NCBI RefSeq assembly: GCF_026162625.1
Contig: NZ_JAOTBD010000027.1
Span: 1 to 48,393, forward strand
Length of the DNA stretch: 48,393 bases
Direction: 5' to 3'
Source of the DNA: Paracoccus beibuensis
Lineage (GTDB): Bacteria > Pseudomonadota > Alphaproteobacteria > Rhodobacterales > Rhodobacteraceae
The position numbers and the translations under genes were made by a program. Shown here piece by piece: positions 8,604-20,221 of the stretch (position 1 is its first letter; every line of letters begins with the position of its first letter). The notes beneath the pieces are model-generated. The model was not told the origin of the DNA. It made no database searches and was given only the letters and a program-made list of their open reading frames with translations.

Positions 8604-9667
8604 GGCTGCTCCTCCTGCACGGGGATCACGCGGCGGCCGGGGTAGAGAAGCTGCGAACCCTCGCCCACGACCTGCTGCCCATCCGAAAGCCCCTCGGCCA
8701 CGTAGATCGCGCCGTCGACGAAATGGGCGATGCGGATCGGCGTCAGCGACACCCGGCGGTCGGAATCGACGGTCCAGACCGCCGCCTCGTCACCCTGTCG
8801 CATCAGCGCATTCCACGGGACGACCACGCCCTCGTCCAACGCAAGCCGCAAATGCCCGCGAATCGACGCGCCCAGCAGCCCCGCCATCGGCTGCAATGCG
8901 TCGAACTGCGCCCGCACGGTGACGGTGCCGCTCTCTGGGTCGACCAGCGGCGACACTTCGGTCACGGTGCCGGTCATGTCGGGACGCTGGATGTCCAGCG
9001 TGGTCAGCCGCACCTTGCGACCCAGGATCTCACGCAGCACGGGATCGTCGGGGGCGTTGAACACGGCCTCGAGGCCGTTCGTCTCGGCCAGGGTCAGCAC
9101 CGGTTGCGCGGGCGCGACCACCTGGCCCGGCGCCAGCGACTTTCCTGTGACGACCGCATCGTCCGGGGCACGCAGCACGGTGTCGTCGACCGCGCGACGG
9201 GCCTGATCGACGGCCGATTCCGCCCGCTCCAGCGCGCCTTCTGCCTGTGACAGCGCCTGTTCGGCCTGGTCGGCGGCCGCGCGCGTGCCCACGCCCCGGT
9301 CCAGCAGCGCGATCGCCCGGTCGCGGGCCTGCCGCGCCTGCTCGGCCCCCGCCCGTGCCGCGCCCAACCCCGCCTCGGCGACGTTCAGCGCCTGATCCTG
9401 CTGGACCGCATCCAGCCGCGCCAGCGGCTGTCCGACGCTGACGTGATTGCCTTCCTCAACCAGGACCTGAGTGACGCGGCCGCCCTGCCGGAAGCCAAGT
9501 TCGACCGTGTCGATCGCCTCGATCTGACCCGACAGCTGCAGATCGATCGACAAGGGTTGCGTTTCGGCCGTGACCACACCGACGCGCAGATCGGCCGGCG
9601 TGGCCTGCTGCGCCAAGACAGGCATTGCACACGCGACATAAATCGCCGCGACAGTGTGTTTCAACAT
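8600..9667 (-). CDS. RND periplasmic adaptor (HlyD/membrane-fusion family), first of two
   Basis: A 355-residue adaptor with signal peptide (MLKHTVAAIYVACAMPVLAQ), lipoyl half GFRQGGRVTQVLVEEGNHVSVG, a long Ala/Gln-rich coiled-coil hairpin at about residues 90-165, the second lipoyl part near VLRAPDDAVVTG, and a beta-barrel domain. It is the first gene of the adaptor-adaptor-permease operon. Two non-identical adaptors ahead of one permease is a known layout in Proteobacteria, and they may form a mixed hexamer. No regulator or TolC-type gene is adjacent. Confidence 0.88.
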   Translation of the reverse strand: MLKHTVAAIYVACAMPVLAQQATPADLRVGVVTAETQPLSIDLQLSGQIEAIDTVELGFRQGGRVTQVLVEEGNHVSVGQPLARLDAVQQDQALNVAEAGLGAARAGAEQARQARDRAIALLDRGVGTRAAADQAEQALSQAEGALERAESAVDQARRAVDDTVLRAPDDAVVTGKSLAPGQVVAPAQPVLTLAETNGLEAVFNAPDDPVLREILGRKVRLTTLDIQRPDMTGTVTEVSPLVDPESGTVTVRAQFDALQPMAGLLGASIRGHLRLALDEGVVVPWNALMRQGDEAAVWTVDSDRRVSLTPIRIAHFVDGAIYVAEGLSDGQQVVGEGSQLLYPGRRVIPVQEEQP

Positions 9668-9735
9668 GAGGACAGCCTCGATATCAATGCTGCCTTCTGT
9701 CTGCCGATTCCGGTGATTTGGGAAGCCCCGTTCCC

Positions 9736-10923
9736 TCAGGTCACTGCGGCCTTTTCGCGAAATTTAATGTCGTCCCAACTTTTGTCGCGCAGGATTCGAG
9801 CCAGCACGGCAACCGCCCGCGAAACATCGCCTTCATCGTTGTAAAGCGGCGCGAAACCGAAACGCAGCACGTCGGGGGCGCGGAAGTCGCCAATGACGCC
9901 TTGGCCGATCAGCGCCTGCATCACCGCATAGCCCTGCGGATGCCGGAACCCCACCTGCGATCCGCGCCGCTGCGGGTCGCGGGGCGAGTTCAGGACAAGG
10001 TCCGGACATTCCCTCTCGACCCCGGCGATGAAGGCCTCGGTCAGCTGGATGGACCGCGCGCGAAGGTCGGTCATCGTGACGCCGTCCCAGACGTCCAGCG
10101 CCGCATCCAGCGCGGCCATGGCGATGACGGGGGGCGTGCCGACCCGCATCCGCTCGATCCCTTGGGCGGGGCGATAGTCCCTGTCGAAGGCGAAGGGCGC
10201 GGCATGACCCATCCAGCCCTGCAGGACCGGCTGCGCGGCATCGGCATGACGCGGATGGGTCCAGATGAAGGCCGGCGCCCCCGGCCCGCCATTGAGATAC
10301 TTGTAGGTGCAGCCGACAGCGAAATCCGCATCCGCCCCGTGCAGGTCCACGTCCACCGCGCCCGCCGAATGCGCCAGGTCCCACAGTGCCAGCGCGCCAG
10401 CGTCATGCGCGCGGGCCGTCAGCGCCGCCATGTCGTGGCGGCGCCCGGTGCGATAGTCGACCTCGGTCAGCATCAGCACCGCCAGATCGGGGCCGATGGC
10501 GGCCTCGACCTCTTCGGGGGAGACGACCCGCAGCGTTGCGCCCATCGCGCGGGCGATTCCCTCGGCCACATAGAGGTCCGAGGGGAAGTTGCCGCTGTCG
10601 GACAGGATCACCTTCCGGTCGGGCCGCAGCGCCAGCGCGGCGCTGAGCGCCTGGAACACCTTGATCGACAGCGTGTCGCCCATCACGACCTCGCCGGCGC
10701 CGGCGCCGATCAGGCGCGCGATCCGGTCGCCGACCTTGCGCGGCTGGACGTACCAGCCGGCCTTGTTCCAGCCGGTGATCAGCATCTCGGACCATTCGTC
10801 CCGCATCATCCGCGCCACCCGGTCGGCAGCGGCGATGGGCATCGCCCCCAGCGAATTGCCGTCAAGGTAGGTCACCCCCTGCGGCAGGTGGAATGCGGCG
10901 CGCGTCCTGGCAAAGTCGGTCAT
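9736..10923 (-). CDS. kynU: Kynureninase
   Basis: A PLP enzyme of fold type I that cleaves L-kynurenine to anthranilate and alanine in tryptophan breakdown. The 395-residue protein shows TYLDGNSLG near the N-terminus, LALWDLAHSAGAVDVDLHGADADFAVGCTYKYLNGGPG containing the cofactor lysine (Lys208) split over its two motifs, and MRVGTPPVIAM. Length and motif order are standard. ATG 10923 is followed directly by the kynureninase N-terminal pattern. It points away from a kynurenine formamidase-like gene, which strengthens the assignment. No tryptophan 2,3-dioxygenase is in the window. Confidence 0.93.
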   Translation of the reverse strand: MTDFARTRAAFHLPQGVTYLDGNSLGAMPIAAADRVARMMRDEWSEMLITGWNKAGWYVQPRKVGDRIARLIGAGAGEVVMGDTLSIKVFQALSAALALRPDRKVILSDSGNFPSDLYVAEGIARAMGATLRVVSPEEVEAAIGPDLAVLMLTEVDYRTGRRHDMAALTARAHDAGALALWDLAHSAGAVDVDLHGADADFAVGCTYKYLNGGPGAPAFIWTHPRHADAAQPVLQGWMGHAAPFAFDRDYRPAQGIERMRVGTPPVIAMAALDAALDVWDGVTMTDLRARSIQLTEAFIAGVERECPDLVLNSPRDPQRRGSQVGFRHPQGYAVMQALIGQGVIGDFRAPDVLRFGFAPLYNDEGDVSRAVAVLARILRDKSWDDIKFREKAAVT

Positions 10924-10996
10924 AATTGGCTCCCTCTTGACGGCACGCTATCAGCCGGGTCACCTGCCCGGAAGAGGGGGCCGAACGAGGGGCGAA
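10924..10996. promoter_or_regulatory. Divergent promoter region between kynU and the formamidase-like gene
   Basis: This 73-base gap must hold both promoters and ribosome sites. It contains TTGACG at 10937-10942 and a perfect 7-bp inverted repeat, CCCTCTT (10932-10938) and AAGAGGG (10972-10978), which could be an operator or an RNA hairpin. GAGGGG at 10988-10993 is the likely ribosome site for the plus gene. No specific regulator site is recognised. Confidence 0.35.
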
Positions 10997-11803
10997 TTGC
11001 TGTACCGGATCACCGACTGGAACGACGCCTATGCCAATGGCGCGCATATTCCCGACGCGGACGGCTATGCCCCGCGCTGGACCGACGCCGCCCGGGCCTT
11101 CCACACCAGCCATCCGCCGCGGCCCTTGGGTCGCGGACACCTGTTCCTGCCCGAGGGGCAGCCCCGGGGCCTGATGGTGTTCGTCCACGGCGGCTACTGG
11201 ATGCGCTTCGATCCGTCCGTCTGGTCGCACCTGGCCGCGGGCGCGCTGGCAGCGGGTTGGGCCTGCGCCATGCCCGCCTATACGCTGGCGCCCCAGGCGC
11301 GGATCGCCGCCATGACGGCCGAAGTCGCAGAGGCCGTGGCGGATGCCGCCGCCCGCGTCGACGGTCCGATCGCGCTGACGGGCCATTCCGCCGGCGGGCA
11401 TCTTGCGGCGCGCATGGTCTGCGTGGGCGTCCTGCCGGACAGGGTGGCCGCGCGGGTGACGGCCTGCGTGCCGATCTCTCCGTTGACGGACCTCCGGCCG
11501 CTGATGCGAACCGCAATGAACGACACGCTTCGGCTGGACCCGACCGAGGCTTGGGCCGAAAGCCCGGCCCTGCAGGAACCCCGCCCCGGCATTCCCGTCA
11601 CCACCTGGGTCGGCGGGATGGAGCGGCCCGAGTTCATCCGTCAGGCGCGGCTTCTGGCCGACATCTGGGCGGGTCTCGGCGCGGCGACCGACTGCGTGAT
11701 CGACCCCGGCCTGCACCACTTCGATGTCATCGATGCGCTTGGCCGTCCCGACAGCCCCCTGATGCGCCGGCTGCTGGACCAGGGGTTGCGGCAGACCGCT
11801 TGA
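10997..11803 (+). CDS. Alpha/beta hydrolase, probable kynurenine formamidase (arylformamidase)
   Basis: An alpha/beta-hydrolase of about 268 residues. It has the HGGYW oxyanion motif, the nucleophile elbow GHSAGG with the catalytic Ser, and a C-terminal His in LHHFDVID. HGGYW and the N-terminal DWNDAYANGAHIP are typical of arylformamidases that convert N-formylkynurenine to kynurenine, the step before kynureninase. The start is placed at TTG 10997 with GAGGGG just upstream; the open frame also allows TTG 10937, but that would sit 13 bases from kynU and leave no room for promoters. The enzyme class is unlike the metal-dependent KynB, so no symbol is given. Confidence 0.78.
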   Translation: MLYRITDWNDAYANGAHIPDADGYAPRWTDAARAFHTSHPPRPLGRGHLFLPEGQPRGLMVFVHGGYWMRFDPSVWSHLAAGALAAGWACAMPAYTLAPQARIAAMTAEVAEAVADAAARVDGPIALTGHSAGGHLAARMVCVGVLPDRVAARVTACVPISPLTDLRPLMRTAMNDTLRLDPTEAWAESPALQEPRPGIPVTTWVGGMERPEFIRQARLLADIWAGLGAATDCVIDPGLHHFDVIDALGRPDSPLMRRLLDQGLRQTA

Positions 11804-11839
11804 CGTGATGTGCCTGCGGCGGAACCAACGGAGGAACGC

Positions 11840-12172
11840 ATGAAGGTCTTCACCCTTGTCGTCGAACTGGGCCGCAAGTCCGGCGACGGCCTGCCGGACC
11901 GTGCAACCGGCGCGGGCCTTGTCTGCTATGCCCCCGGCCAGGACGAGGCCGAGGCGGTCCGCGAGACCGTCGCGATCCTGAAACAGGCCGACATGGCGCC
12001 CCTGGACGTCACCGGCTATGGCACGCTGGAGGAACGGCTGGAGGAAGGCCACGAGATCGACCCCCAGGAACGGGCGCTGATGGAGCGCGCGCTGGCCGAG
12101 AACTCGGTGATCATCGCCCAGATGACGCCCTATTTCAGCGACGAGGCCGCCCAGCAGGACCCGCGCCATTAG
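11840..12172 (+). CDS. Conserved hypothetical protein, 110 residues
   Basis: A small acidic cytosolic protein beginning MKVFTLVVELGRKSGDGLP, with a later GYGTLEERLEEGHEI segment. It has no signal peptide or membrane helix. ATG 11840 follows a clear GGAGG site (11830-11834). It starts 36 bases after the hydrolase stop and may be co-transcribed with it. I do not recognise the family. GC-rich third codon positions support real coding. Confidence 0.6.
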   Translation: MKVFTLVVELGRKSGDGLPDRATGAGLVCYAPGQDEAEAVRETVAILKQADMAPLDVTGYGTLEERLEEGHEIDPQERALMERALAENSVIIAQMTPYFSDEAAQQDPRH

Positions 12173-12258
12173 CGAGACTGCGCCCTACCCAACCGGCGCG
12201 GGAATGGCTAGACTGATGTAAAAAACACCAATCGAGCGAACAAAGACAGGCGATCTAC

Positions 12259-14983
<2,725 letters not shown>

Positions 14984-15469
14984 TCAAGCCAAGCGGTCGC
15001 GAAAGGTGCCCAGTACCTCGGCATAGACGTGGCGCTTGAAGGGGACGATGTTGTCCAGCAGCGCGTCGGCCTGCATCCACTGCCAGCGGTCGAACTCGGG
15101 ATGCTCGGTCTGGATGCGGACGTCGCTGTCCTGGCCGAGGAAGCGCAGAAGCAGCCACTTCTGACGCTGCCCGCCGAAGCGGCCCTTCCAGACGCGGCCC
15201 AGAAGCTCGGGCGGCAGGTCGTAGAACACCCAGCCCGGCGTCTCGTCCACGACCTCGACAAGGCTGGGGCTGACGCCGGTCTCCTCGACCAGTTCGCGCA
15301 GGGCGGCCTCGCGTGGGGTCTCGTCACCGTCGATTCCGCCTTGCGGCATCTGCCAGGCGCCGGGCATGTCGATGCGGCTGCCCGCGAAGACCAAGCCGTC
15401 GCGGTTCATCAGGACCACGCCCGCGCAGGGCCGATAGGGCAGCCCGCCGGGGCCGGTGCGTTCGGTCAT
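14984..15469 (-). CDS. rppH: RNA pyrophosphohydrolase RppH
   Basis: A 161-residue Nudix hydrolase that removes pyrophosphate from triphosphorylated 5' RNA ends and starts RNase E decay. The Nudix box [23 protein letters not shown] is complete. The N-terminal [21 protein letters not shown] and the EFDRWQWM segment match alphaproteobacterial RppH. ATG 15469 lies four bases after the ctpA stop, so it is the last gene of gpmI-envC-ctpA-rppH. Confidence 0.92.
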   Translation of the reverse strand: MTERTGPGGLPYRPCAGVVLMNRDGLVFAGSRIDMPGAWQMPQGGIDGDETPREAALRELVEETGVSPSLVEVVDETPGWVFYDLPPELLGRVWKGRFGGQRQKWLLLRFLGQDSDVRIQTEHPEFDRWQWMQADALLDNIVPFKRHVYAEVLGTFRDRLA

Positions 15470-15473
15470 GCCT

Positions 15474-16889
15474 TCAGCCCTGGTCGCCGGCATCCGCGCC
15501 GTCGACCGACCCCTCGCCCGTGACGGCAGGGGTTGCGGCGGCAGGCACCTGGTCCGCCTGGAATGCCACGGCGGCCAGACCCTTGAGGATGTCGACCGCG
15601 TAGGCCAGCTGGTAATCCTCCTCGCGAAGCGCCGCGGTCGCTTCGACCTCGGCGGCCTCGGTCTCCATCTGGTCGCGCATCTCGTCGCTGACATCGTTGC
15701 CGAGCGCGCCGCGCAGGTCGGCCTCGGACCGGCTGAAGCTGCTCTCGGTGCGCGGTTCGTCCTCCTCGGCCTCGGGTGCCGGGGCGGGCTGCGCCACCAG
15801 GATGTCGGGCTGGATGCCAAGCGCCTGGATCGACCGGCCGGACGGCGTATAGTACCGCGCCGTCGTCAGCCGGATCGCGCTGTCGGACGTGACCGGCATC
15901 ACCGTCTGGACCGAGCCCTTGCCGAACGACTTCTCGCCCACGACGATGGCGCGGCGGTGGTCCTGCAGGGCCCCGGTCACGATTTCGGATGCGCTGGCCG
16001 AGCCGCCGTTGATCAGCACGACCATCGGCTTGCCCTGCGCCAGGTCGCCCGGCTCGGCGTTCCAGCGCTCACTTTCCTCGGGCTGGCGACCGCGGGTGCT
16101 GACGATTTCGCCTGCGTCCAGAAAGGCATCGGAGACGCTGATCGCCTGGTTCAGCAAGCCGCCCGGGTTGTTGCGCATGTCCAGCACGAAACCCGTGACC
16201 CTGTCGATTCCGCCGGCCTCCTCGACCGCCTTGTCCAGTTCCGCCCTCAGCGTGTCATAGGTCTCGTCGTTGAAGGTCGACACGCGCAGGATCACGGCAT
16301 GACCCTCGACCCGGCTGCGTACCACCGTCAGCTTGATCGTGTCGCGCGACATGGTCAGATCGAATGGCTCACTCTCGCCCTCGCGCAGGATGGTGATGGT
16401 GATCTCGGACCCGATCGGGCCGCGCATCATCTCGACGGCCTCGTCCAGGGTCAGGCCGAGCAGCGACTCGCCGTTCACATGGGTGATGAAGTCGCCCGAC
16501 TGCACACCCGCCTGCGCCGCCGGCGTGTCGTCGATGGGCGAGACGACCTTGACCATCCCCTCTTCCTGGCTGACCTCGATCCCCAGGCCGCCGAAGCTGC
16601 CGCGGGTCTGGGTCTGCATGTCCTCGTAGGCGTCCGACGACAGGAAGCTGGAATGCGGGTCCAACGAGGTCAGCATGCCGTTGATCGCGGCCTCGATCAG
16701 GGCCTTGTCCTCGGGCGCCTCGACATAATCGCTGCGGATGCGCTCGAACACGTTCCCGAACAGCTCGAGCTGCTGGTAGACCGAGGCGTTGCCGTCGGTT
16801 TCCTGCGCCAGCAGGGGGCCGGCGATCTGCGTCGTGACCAGCGCACCGGCCAGAACGCCCCCCAAGCCTGCGATCAGATATTGTCTCAT
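15474..16889 (-). CDS. ctpA: Carboxy-terminal processing protease, S41 family
   Basis: A 471-residue periplasmic serine protease of the CtpA/Prc family, which trims C-termini and cell-envelope hydrolases. A signal anchor ([21 protein letters not shown]) precedes an S41 N-terminal region, a PDZ domain at about residues 95-175 ([16 protein letters not shown]), and the catalytic part with the Ser in [12 protein letters not shown] and the Lys in [10 protein letters not shown]. The last ~90 residues are acidic and low in complexity. It lies directly after an EnvC-type amidase activator, a common envelope-related pairing in this group. Confidence 0.92.
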   Translation of the reverse strand: MRQYLIAGLGGVLAGALVTTQIAGPLLAQETDGNASVYQQLELFGNVFERIRSDYVEAPEDKALIEAAINGMLTSLDPHSSFLSSDAYEDMQTQTRGSFGGLGIEVSQEEGMVKVVSPIDDTPAAQAGVQSGDFITHVNGESLLGLTLDEAVEMMRGPIGSEITITILREGESEPFDLTMSRDTIKLTVVRSRVEGHAVILRVSTFNDETYDTLRAELDKAVEEAGGIDRVTGFVLDMRNNPGGLLNQAISVSDAFLDAGEIVSTRGRQPEESERWNAEPGDLAQGKPMVVLINGGSASASEIVTGALQDHRRAIVVGEKSFGKGSVQTVMPVTSDSAIRLTTARYYTPSGRSIQALGIQPDILVAQPAPAPEAEEDEPRTESSFSRSEADLRGALGNDVSDEMRDQMETEAAEVEATAALREEDYQLAYAVDILKGLAAVAFQADQVPAAATPAVTGEGSVDGADAGDQG

Positions 16890-16905
16890 GACGGTCTTTC
16901 CTGCC

Positions 16906-18084
16906 TCAGTCCTGTTGCGGCTCGACGACGGGATTCAGCACGAACCAGTCCGCCGGGTCCAGCGTTTCGTTGCCTTGGCGCAATTCCAGATACAGCGTCT
17001 CGCTGCGCCCGGCCTCTCCGCCGCGGACGGCGTCGGTCACGAATTGCGATCCGAATTCCTGGGCCGGAGCCTCGGTTCCGCCCATCAGGCCGACGGGGTC
17101 GCCCGCCTTCAGCACGTCGCCCACCTCGCCGAACACCTGCGCGAGGCCTGCAAATATCACAAGATAGCCACGCGCGGGCTCAACGATCATCACATTGCCG
17201 TAATCCAGAAACGGCCCGCGATAGCGGATGGTCGCAGGCCACGGCGTCTGCACAAGCGCGGCGGGGGGCGTGGCGATCACCCAGCCCGGTCGCCGCACGC
17301 CGGCGGCGTCGGGTTCATCATAGGGCCGAAGGATCGTGCCGATGACCGGCAGCGGCAGATTTCCCCGCGCGCTTTCGAAGTCCTCCATCGGGGCGCCGAC
17401 ATCCTTTTCCATGCGCGCGATGCCATCGGCAAAGGCGTCGAGGCTGTCGGCGGCCGCGTGAAGCTCCTGCAGCTCCTCGGGGTCTTCGGCATAGCGCACC
17501 GGCATCGAGCTGCGGTCCTTGGTGGCGCTGACCAGCAGCCGCCGCGCCTCTTGCACCGAGGCAAGCCCCGCCCCCAGCATCCCCGCCGCATTGGCCTGAA
17601 GCTCGCGCACCGTGGCGATCTCGTCCAGGTCCGCCTGCAGCGCCTCGGCCTCGGCCCGCAGGCCGGGCGTCACCGCCGACAGGATCATGGCCGACCGCGC
17701 ATTCGCCAACGCCCCCGCCGGGTGCAGCAGCATCGTCGATTCGGGGCTCTGCTGCAGGGCGGTCATCGCCCCAAGCACCTGCCCCAGGCGTTCGCGCTGT
17801 GCCTCGAACCGGTCGCGCAGCTCGGCCTCTCGGGCGCTGGCCTGGCGCAGGCCGTCGCGCAGGGCGGCCAGCCCCAGCTCATAACCGCGGATCACCTCGG
17901 TCAGCGCCAGGACCTGGTCGTCGGCGGCCACGGCATCGGCCAGTTGTCCCAGGGCGGCGCGCAGCAGGGCGGCGGCATCCTCGGCATCGGCGACGGCCTG
18001 ATTCGCGGGGGTCATCGGCTGCGCGGCGGCACCGCCGACAAACGCCCAGGTGGCCAGCGCCAGGGCAAGGGGGCGAAGCATCAT
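16906..18084 (-). CDS. EnvC-like murein hydrolase activator (M23-type domain)
   Basis: A 392-residue secreted protein with signal peptide (LALALATWAFVGGAAAQP), a long alpha-helical coiled-coil at about residues 25-240, and a C-terminal LytM/M23-type beta domain (YRGPFLDYGNVMIVEPARGY; GDVLKAGDPVGLMGG). The His and Asp that bind zinc in active M23 peptidases are not seen, so it likely activates amidases for septal peptidoglycan splitting, as EnvC does, instead of cutting. It overlaps gpmI by four bases and is followed by ctpA. Confidence 0.82.
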   Translation of the reverse strand: MMLRPLALALATWAFVGGAAAQPMTPANQAVADAEDAAALLRAALGQLADAVAADDQVLALTEVIRGYELGLAALRDGLRQASAREAELRDRFEAQRERLGQVLGAMTALQQSPESTMLLHPAGALANARSAMILSAVTPGLRAEAEALQADLDEIATVRELQANAAGMLGAGLASVQEARRLLVSATKDRSSMPVRYAEDPEELQELHAAADSLDAFADGIARMEKDVGAPMEDFESARGNLPLPVIGTILRPYDEPDAAGVRRPGWVIATPPAALVQTPWPATIRYRGPFLDYGNVMIVEPARGYLVIFAGLAQVFGEVGDVLKAGDPVGLMGGTEAPAQEFGSQFVTDAVRGGEAGRSETLYLELRQGNETLDPADWFVLNPVVEPQQD

Positions 18085-19595
18085 CGGCGGATCAGGCTCT
18101 GGCCGGTCATTTCGACCGGCTGCTCCAGCCCCATCAGGTCCAGGACCGTCGGTGCCAGGTCGGCCAGCCGTCCATCGCGCAGCGTCGCGCCGACGGGACC
18201 GCCGAAGACGATGACGGGCACCGGGTTCAGCGTATGCGCCGTGTGCGGGCCGCCGGTCACCGGGTCGATCATCTGTTCGCAGTTGCCGTGGTCGGCGCAG
18301 ATCACCGCCGCACCGCCCGCACGCTCCAGCGCGTCCAGCATCCGACCCAGGCTGCGGTCGACCGCCTCGCAGGCGCGGATCGCGGCGGCCAGGTCACCGG
18401 TGTGACCGACCATGTCCGGGTTCGCGAAGTTCACGACGATCAGGTCGTATCCCGCGTCGATGGCGCCGACGAGGCTGTCGGCCACCTCGGCCGAGGCCAT
18501 CTCGGGCGCCAAGTCATAGGTCGCGACCCTGGGGCTTTGCGGCATGTGGCGGTCCTCGCCCGGTTCGGGCGTTTCCTTGCCGCCATTGAGGAAGAAGGTC
18601 ACGTGCGGATATTTCTCGGTCTCGGCCAGGCGGAACTGCCGCAACCCATGAGAGGCCACCCACGCGCCAAGCGTGTTGACCACCTGCTGCTTGGGATAGG
18701 CCGCCGTCACGAAACCGTCGTGGCGCGTGCCATAGTCGACCATGCCCAGCAGCCCAGCCCAATGCGGACGCTCCTCCGGGTCGAAGGCGTCGAAGTCGGG
18801 GGCGCCGACGGCCAGCAGGATCTCTCGCGCCCGGTCGGCGCGGAAGTTCAGGCAGAAGAACCCGTCACCGTCCGTCGCGCCGTTATAGCCGTCGATGACG
18901 AAGGGCTGGATGAACTCGTCCGTCTCGTTGCGCGCATGGGCGACGGCGACGGCAGTTCCCGCGTCGCGCGCCTCCTCGCCCCGGCCATGGATCATCGCGT
19001 CGTAGGCACGCTGGATACGGTCCCACCGGTTGTCGCGATCCATTGCGTAATAGCGGCCGATGACGGTGCCGATCCGTGCGCCTTCGGGCAGGCCCTGCTG
19101 CAGGGTGGCGATAAAGCCGGGCGCCGAATCGGGGGCGACGTCGCGGCCGTCGGTGATCGCGTGGATGACGACGGGCACGCCCGCCCCGGCTACGACACAA
19201 GCCGCGGCCAGCACATGGTCGACATGCCCGTGCACCCCGCCGTCCGAGATGACGCCCATCAGGTGCGCCGTCCCGCCGCTGGCCTTCAACTGGGCGATGA
19301 AGTCCAGAAGCGCAATGTTCTGCCCGAAGCTGCCGTCCTCGATCGCCAGGTCGATCTGCCCCAGGTCCATCGCGACGACGCGGCCAGCCCCGATATTCGT
19401 GTGCCCGACCTCGGAATTGCCCATCTGGCCGCGCGGCAGGCCCGCATCGGGACCATGTGTGACCAGCGTCGCATGCGGACAATCGCGCATGAGGCGGTCG
19501 AAGTTCGGCGTGTCGGCCAGGTCCGGCGCGCTCTGCTCGGGACGGTCAGAGATGCCCCAGCCATCAAGAATGCACAGGATCACGGGTTTGGTCAT
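18081..19595 (-). CDS. gpmI: 2,3-bisphosphoglycerate-independent phosphoglycerate mutase
   Basis: GpmI interconverts 3- and 2-phosphoglycerate in glycolysis and gluconeogenesis, using two Mn ions and a phosphoserine. The 504-residue protein opens with PVILCILDGWGIS and has the serine motif GNSEVGHTNIGAG (Ser61), GVHGHVDHVLAA, and the metal ligands in NFANPDMVGHTGD and CADHGNCEQM. The length is standard. It is the first gene of the gpmI-envC-ctpA-rppH group; the ATGA overlap with envC suggests coupling of carbon metabolism and envelope genes, a conserved order in Rhodobacteraceae. Confidence 0.95.
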   Translation of the reverse strand: MTKPVILCILDGWGISDRPEQSAPDLADTPNFDRLMRDCPHATLVTHGPDAGLPRGQMGNSEVGHTNIGAGRVVAMDLGQIDLAIEDGSFGQNIALLDFIAQLKASGGTAHLMGVISDGGVHGHVDHVLAAACVVAGAGVPVVIHAITDGRDVAPDSAPGFIATLQQGLPEGARIGTVIGRYYAMDRDNRWDRIQRAYDAMIHGRGEEARDAGTAVAVAHARNETDEFIQPFVIDGYNGATDGDGFFCLNFRADRAREILLAVGAPDFDAFDPEERPHWAGLLGMVDYGTRHDGFVTAAYPKQQVVNTLGAWVASHGLRQFRLAETEKYPHVTFFLNGGKETPEPGEDRHMPQSPRVATYDLAPEMASAEVADSLVGAIDAGYDLIVVNFANPDMVGHTGDLAAAIRACEAVDRSLGRMLDALERAGGAAVICADHGNCEQMIDPVTGGPHTAHTLNPVPVIVFGGPVGATLRDGRLADLAPTVLDLMGLEQPVEMTGQSLIRR

Positions 19596-19651
19596 CGGTG
19601 CCTCGCGGTTTTCCCCCTTCTACGCAAGCGGCGCGGCGGCGGCAACCGAGC

Positions 19652-19690
19652 GTCCGGGCACTGGCCCCGGACCCCCGGGATGTTGATGGG
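19652..19690. repeat. GC-rich hairpin element between rlmH and gpmI
   Basis: GTCCGGG (19652-19658) pairs with CCCGGAC (19666-19672) around a 7-base loop, followed by CCCCGGGATGTTGATGGG. It lies within the 155 bases between rlmH and gpmI and probably ends the rsfS-rlmH transcript. It resembles the elements at 4419 and 42881. Confidence 0.45.
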
Positions 19691-19750
19691 CTGCGGCAAA
19701 AAACATCGGTCACGCGTCAGGGGCAACCACCTGCCCTGCCCGCAAAACGT

Positions 19751-20218
19751 TCAGACCCGGTGGTAGGGCGACCCGGCCAGGATGGTGGCCGCGCGATAAA
19801 GCTGCTCGGCCAGCATGACGCGGACCAGAAGGTGCGGCCAGACCATCCGGCCGAGACTGATCTGCCAGTCGGCCTGCGCGCGCAGGGCCGGATCCAACCC
19901 GTCCGCGCCGCCGATGACGAAGCAGACGTCGCGCGCCCCGTCACGCCAGCCGGCCAGCCGTGCCGCGAATTCGGGCGAGGTGGGCTGATCACCACGTTCG
20001 TCCATCATGACGATGGCCGCGCCGGCGGGGATGGCACGCGTCAGCAACTCGGCCTCGGCGGCCATGGTGCCGGCGCGGCGGTCATCGACCTCGGTCATCG
20101 AAACGGCCGGCAGCCCGAGGCTCCGGCCGGTTCGTGCAAAGCGTTCGAGGTAGTCGGCGACCAGTGACGCCTCGGGGCCTTTCTTCAGCCGCCCCACGGC
20201 AGCGATGTCGATGCGCAC
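19751..20218 (-). CDS. rlmH: 23S rRNA (pseudouridine1915-N3)-methyltransferase RlmH
   Basis: RlmH methylates pseudouridine 1915 in helix 69 of 23S rRNA using S-adenosylmethionine. The 155-residue SPOUT-fold protein begins MRIDIAAVGRLKKGPE, has VMMDERGDQPTSPEFA and FVIGGADGLDP for the knotted cofactor site, and ends in MLAEQLYRAATILAGSPYHRV split as the usual C-terminal signature. Length is normal. It starts four bases after rsfS, a widely conserved ribosomal pair. Confidence 0.95.
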   Translation of the reverse strand: MRIDIAAVGRLKKGPEASLVADYLERFARTGRSLGLPAVSMTEVDDRRAGTMAAEAELLTRAIPAGAAIVMMDERGDQPTSPEFAARLAGWRDGARDVCFVIGGADGLDPALRAQADWQISLGRMVWPHLLVRVMLAEQLYRAATILAGSPYHRV

Positions 20219-20221
20219 GGC

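Noticed and set aside
9718..11808. 696-residue plus-strand ORF across kynU and its neighbour
   Set aside because: It is antisense to kynU and out of frame with the hydrolase.
15456..19766. Long plus-strand ORFs opposite gpmI-envC-ctpA
   Set aside because: Shadows of well-supported genes on the minus strand.
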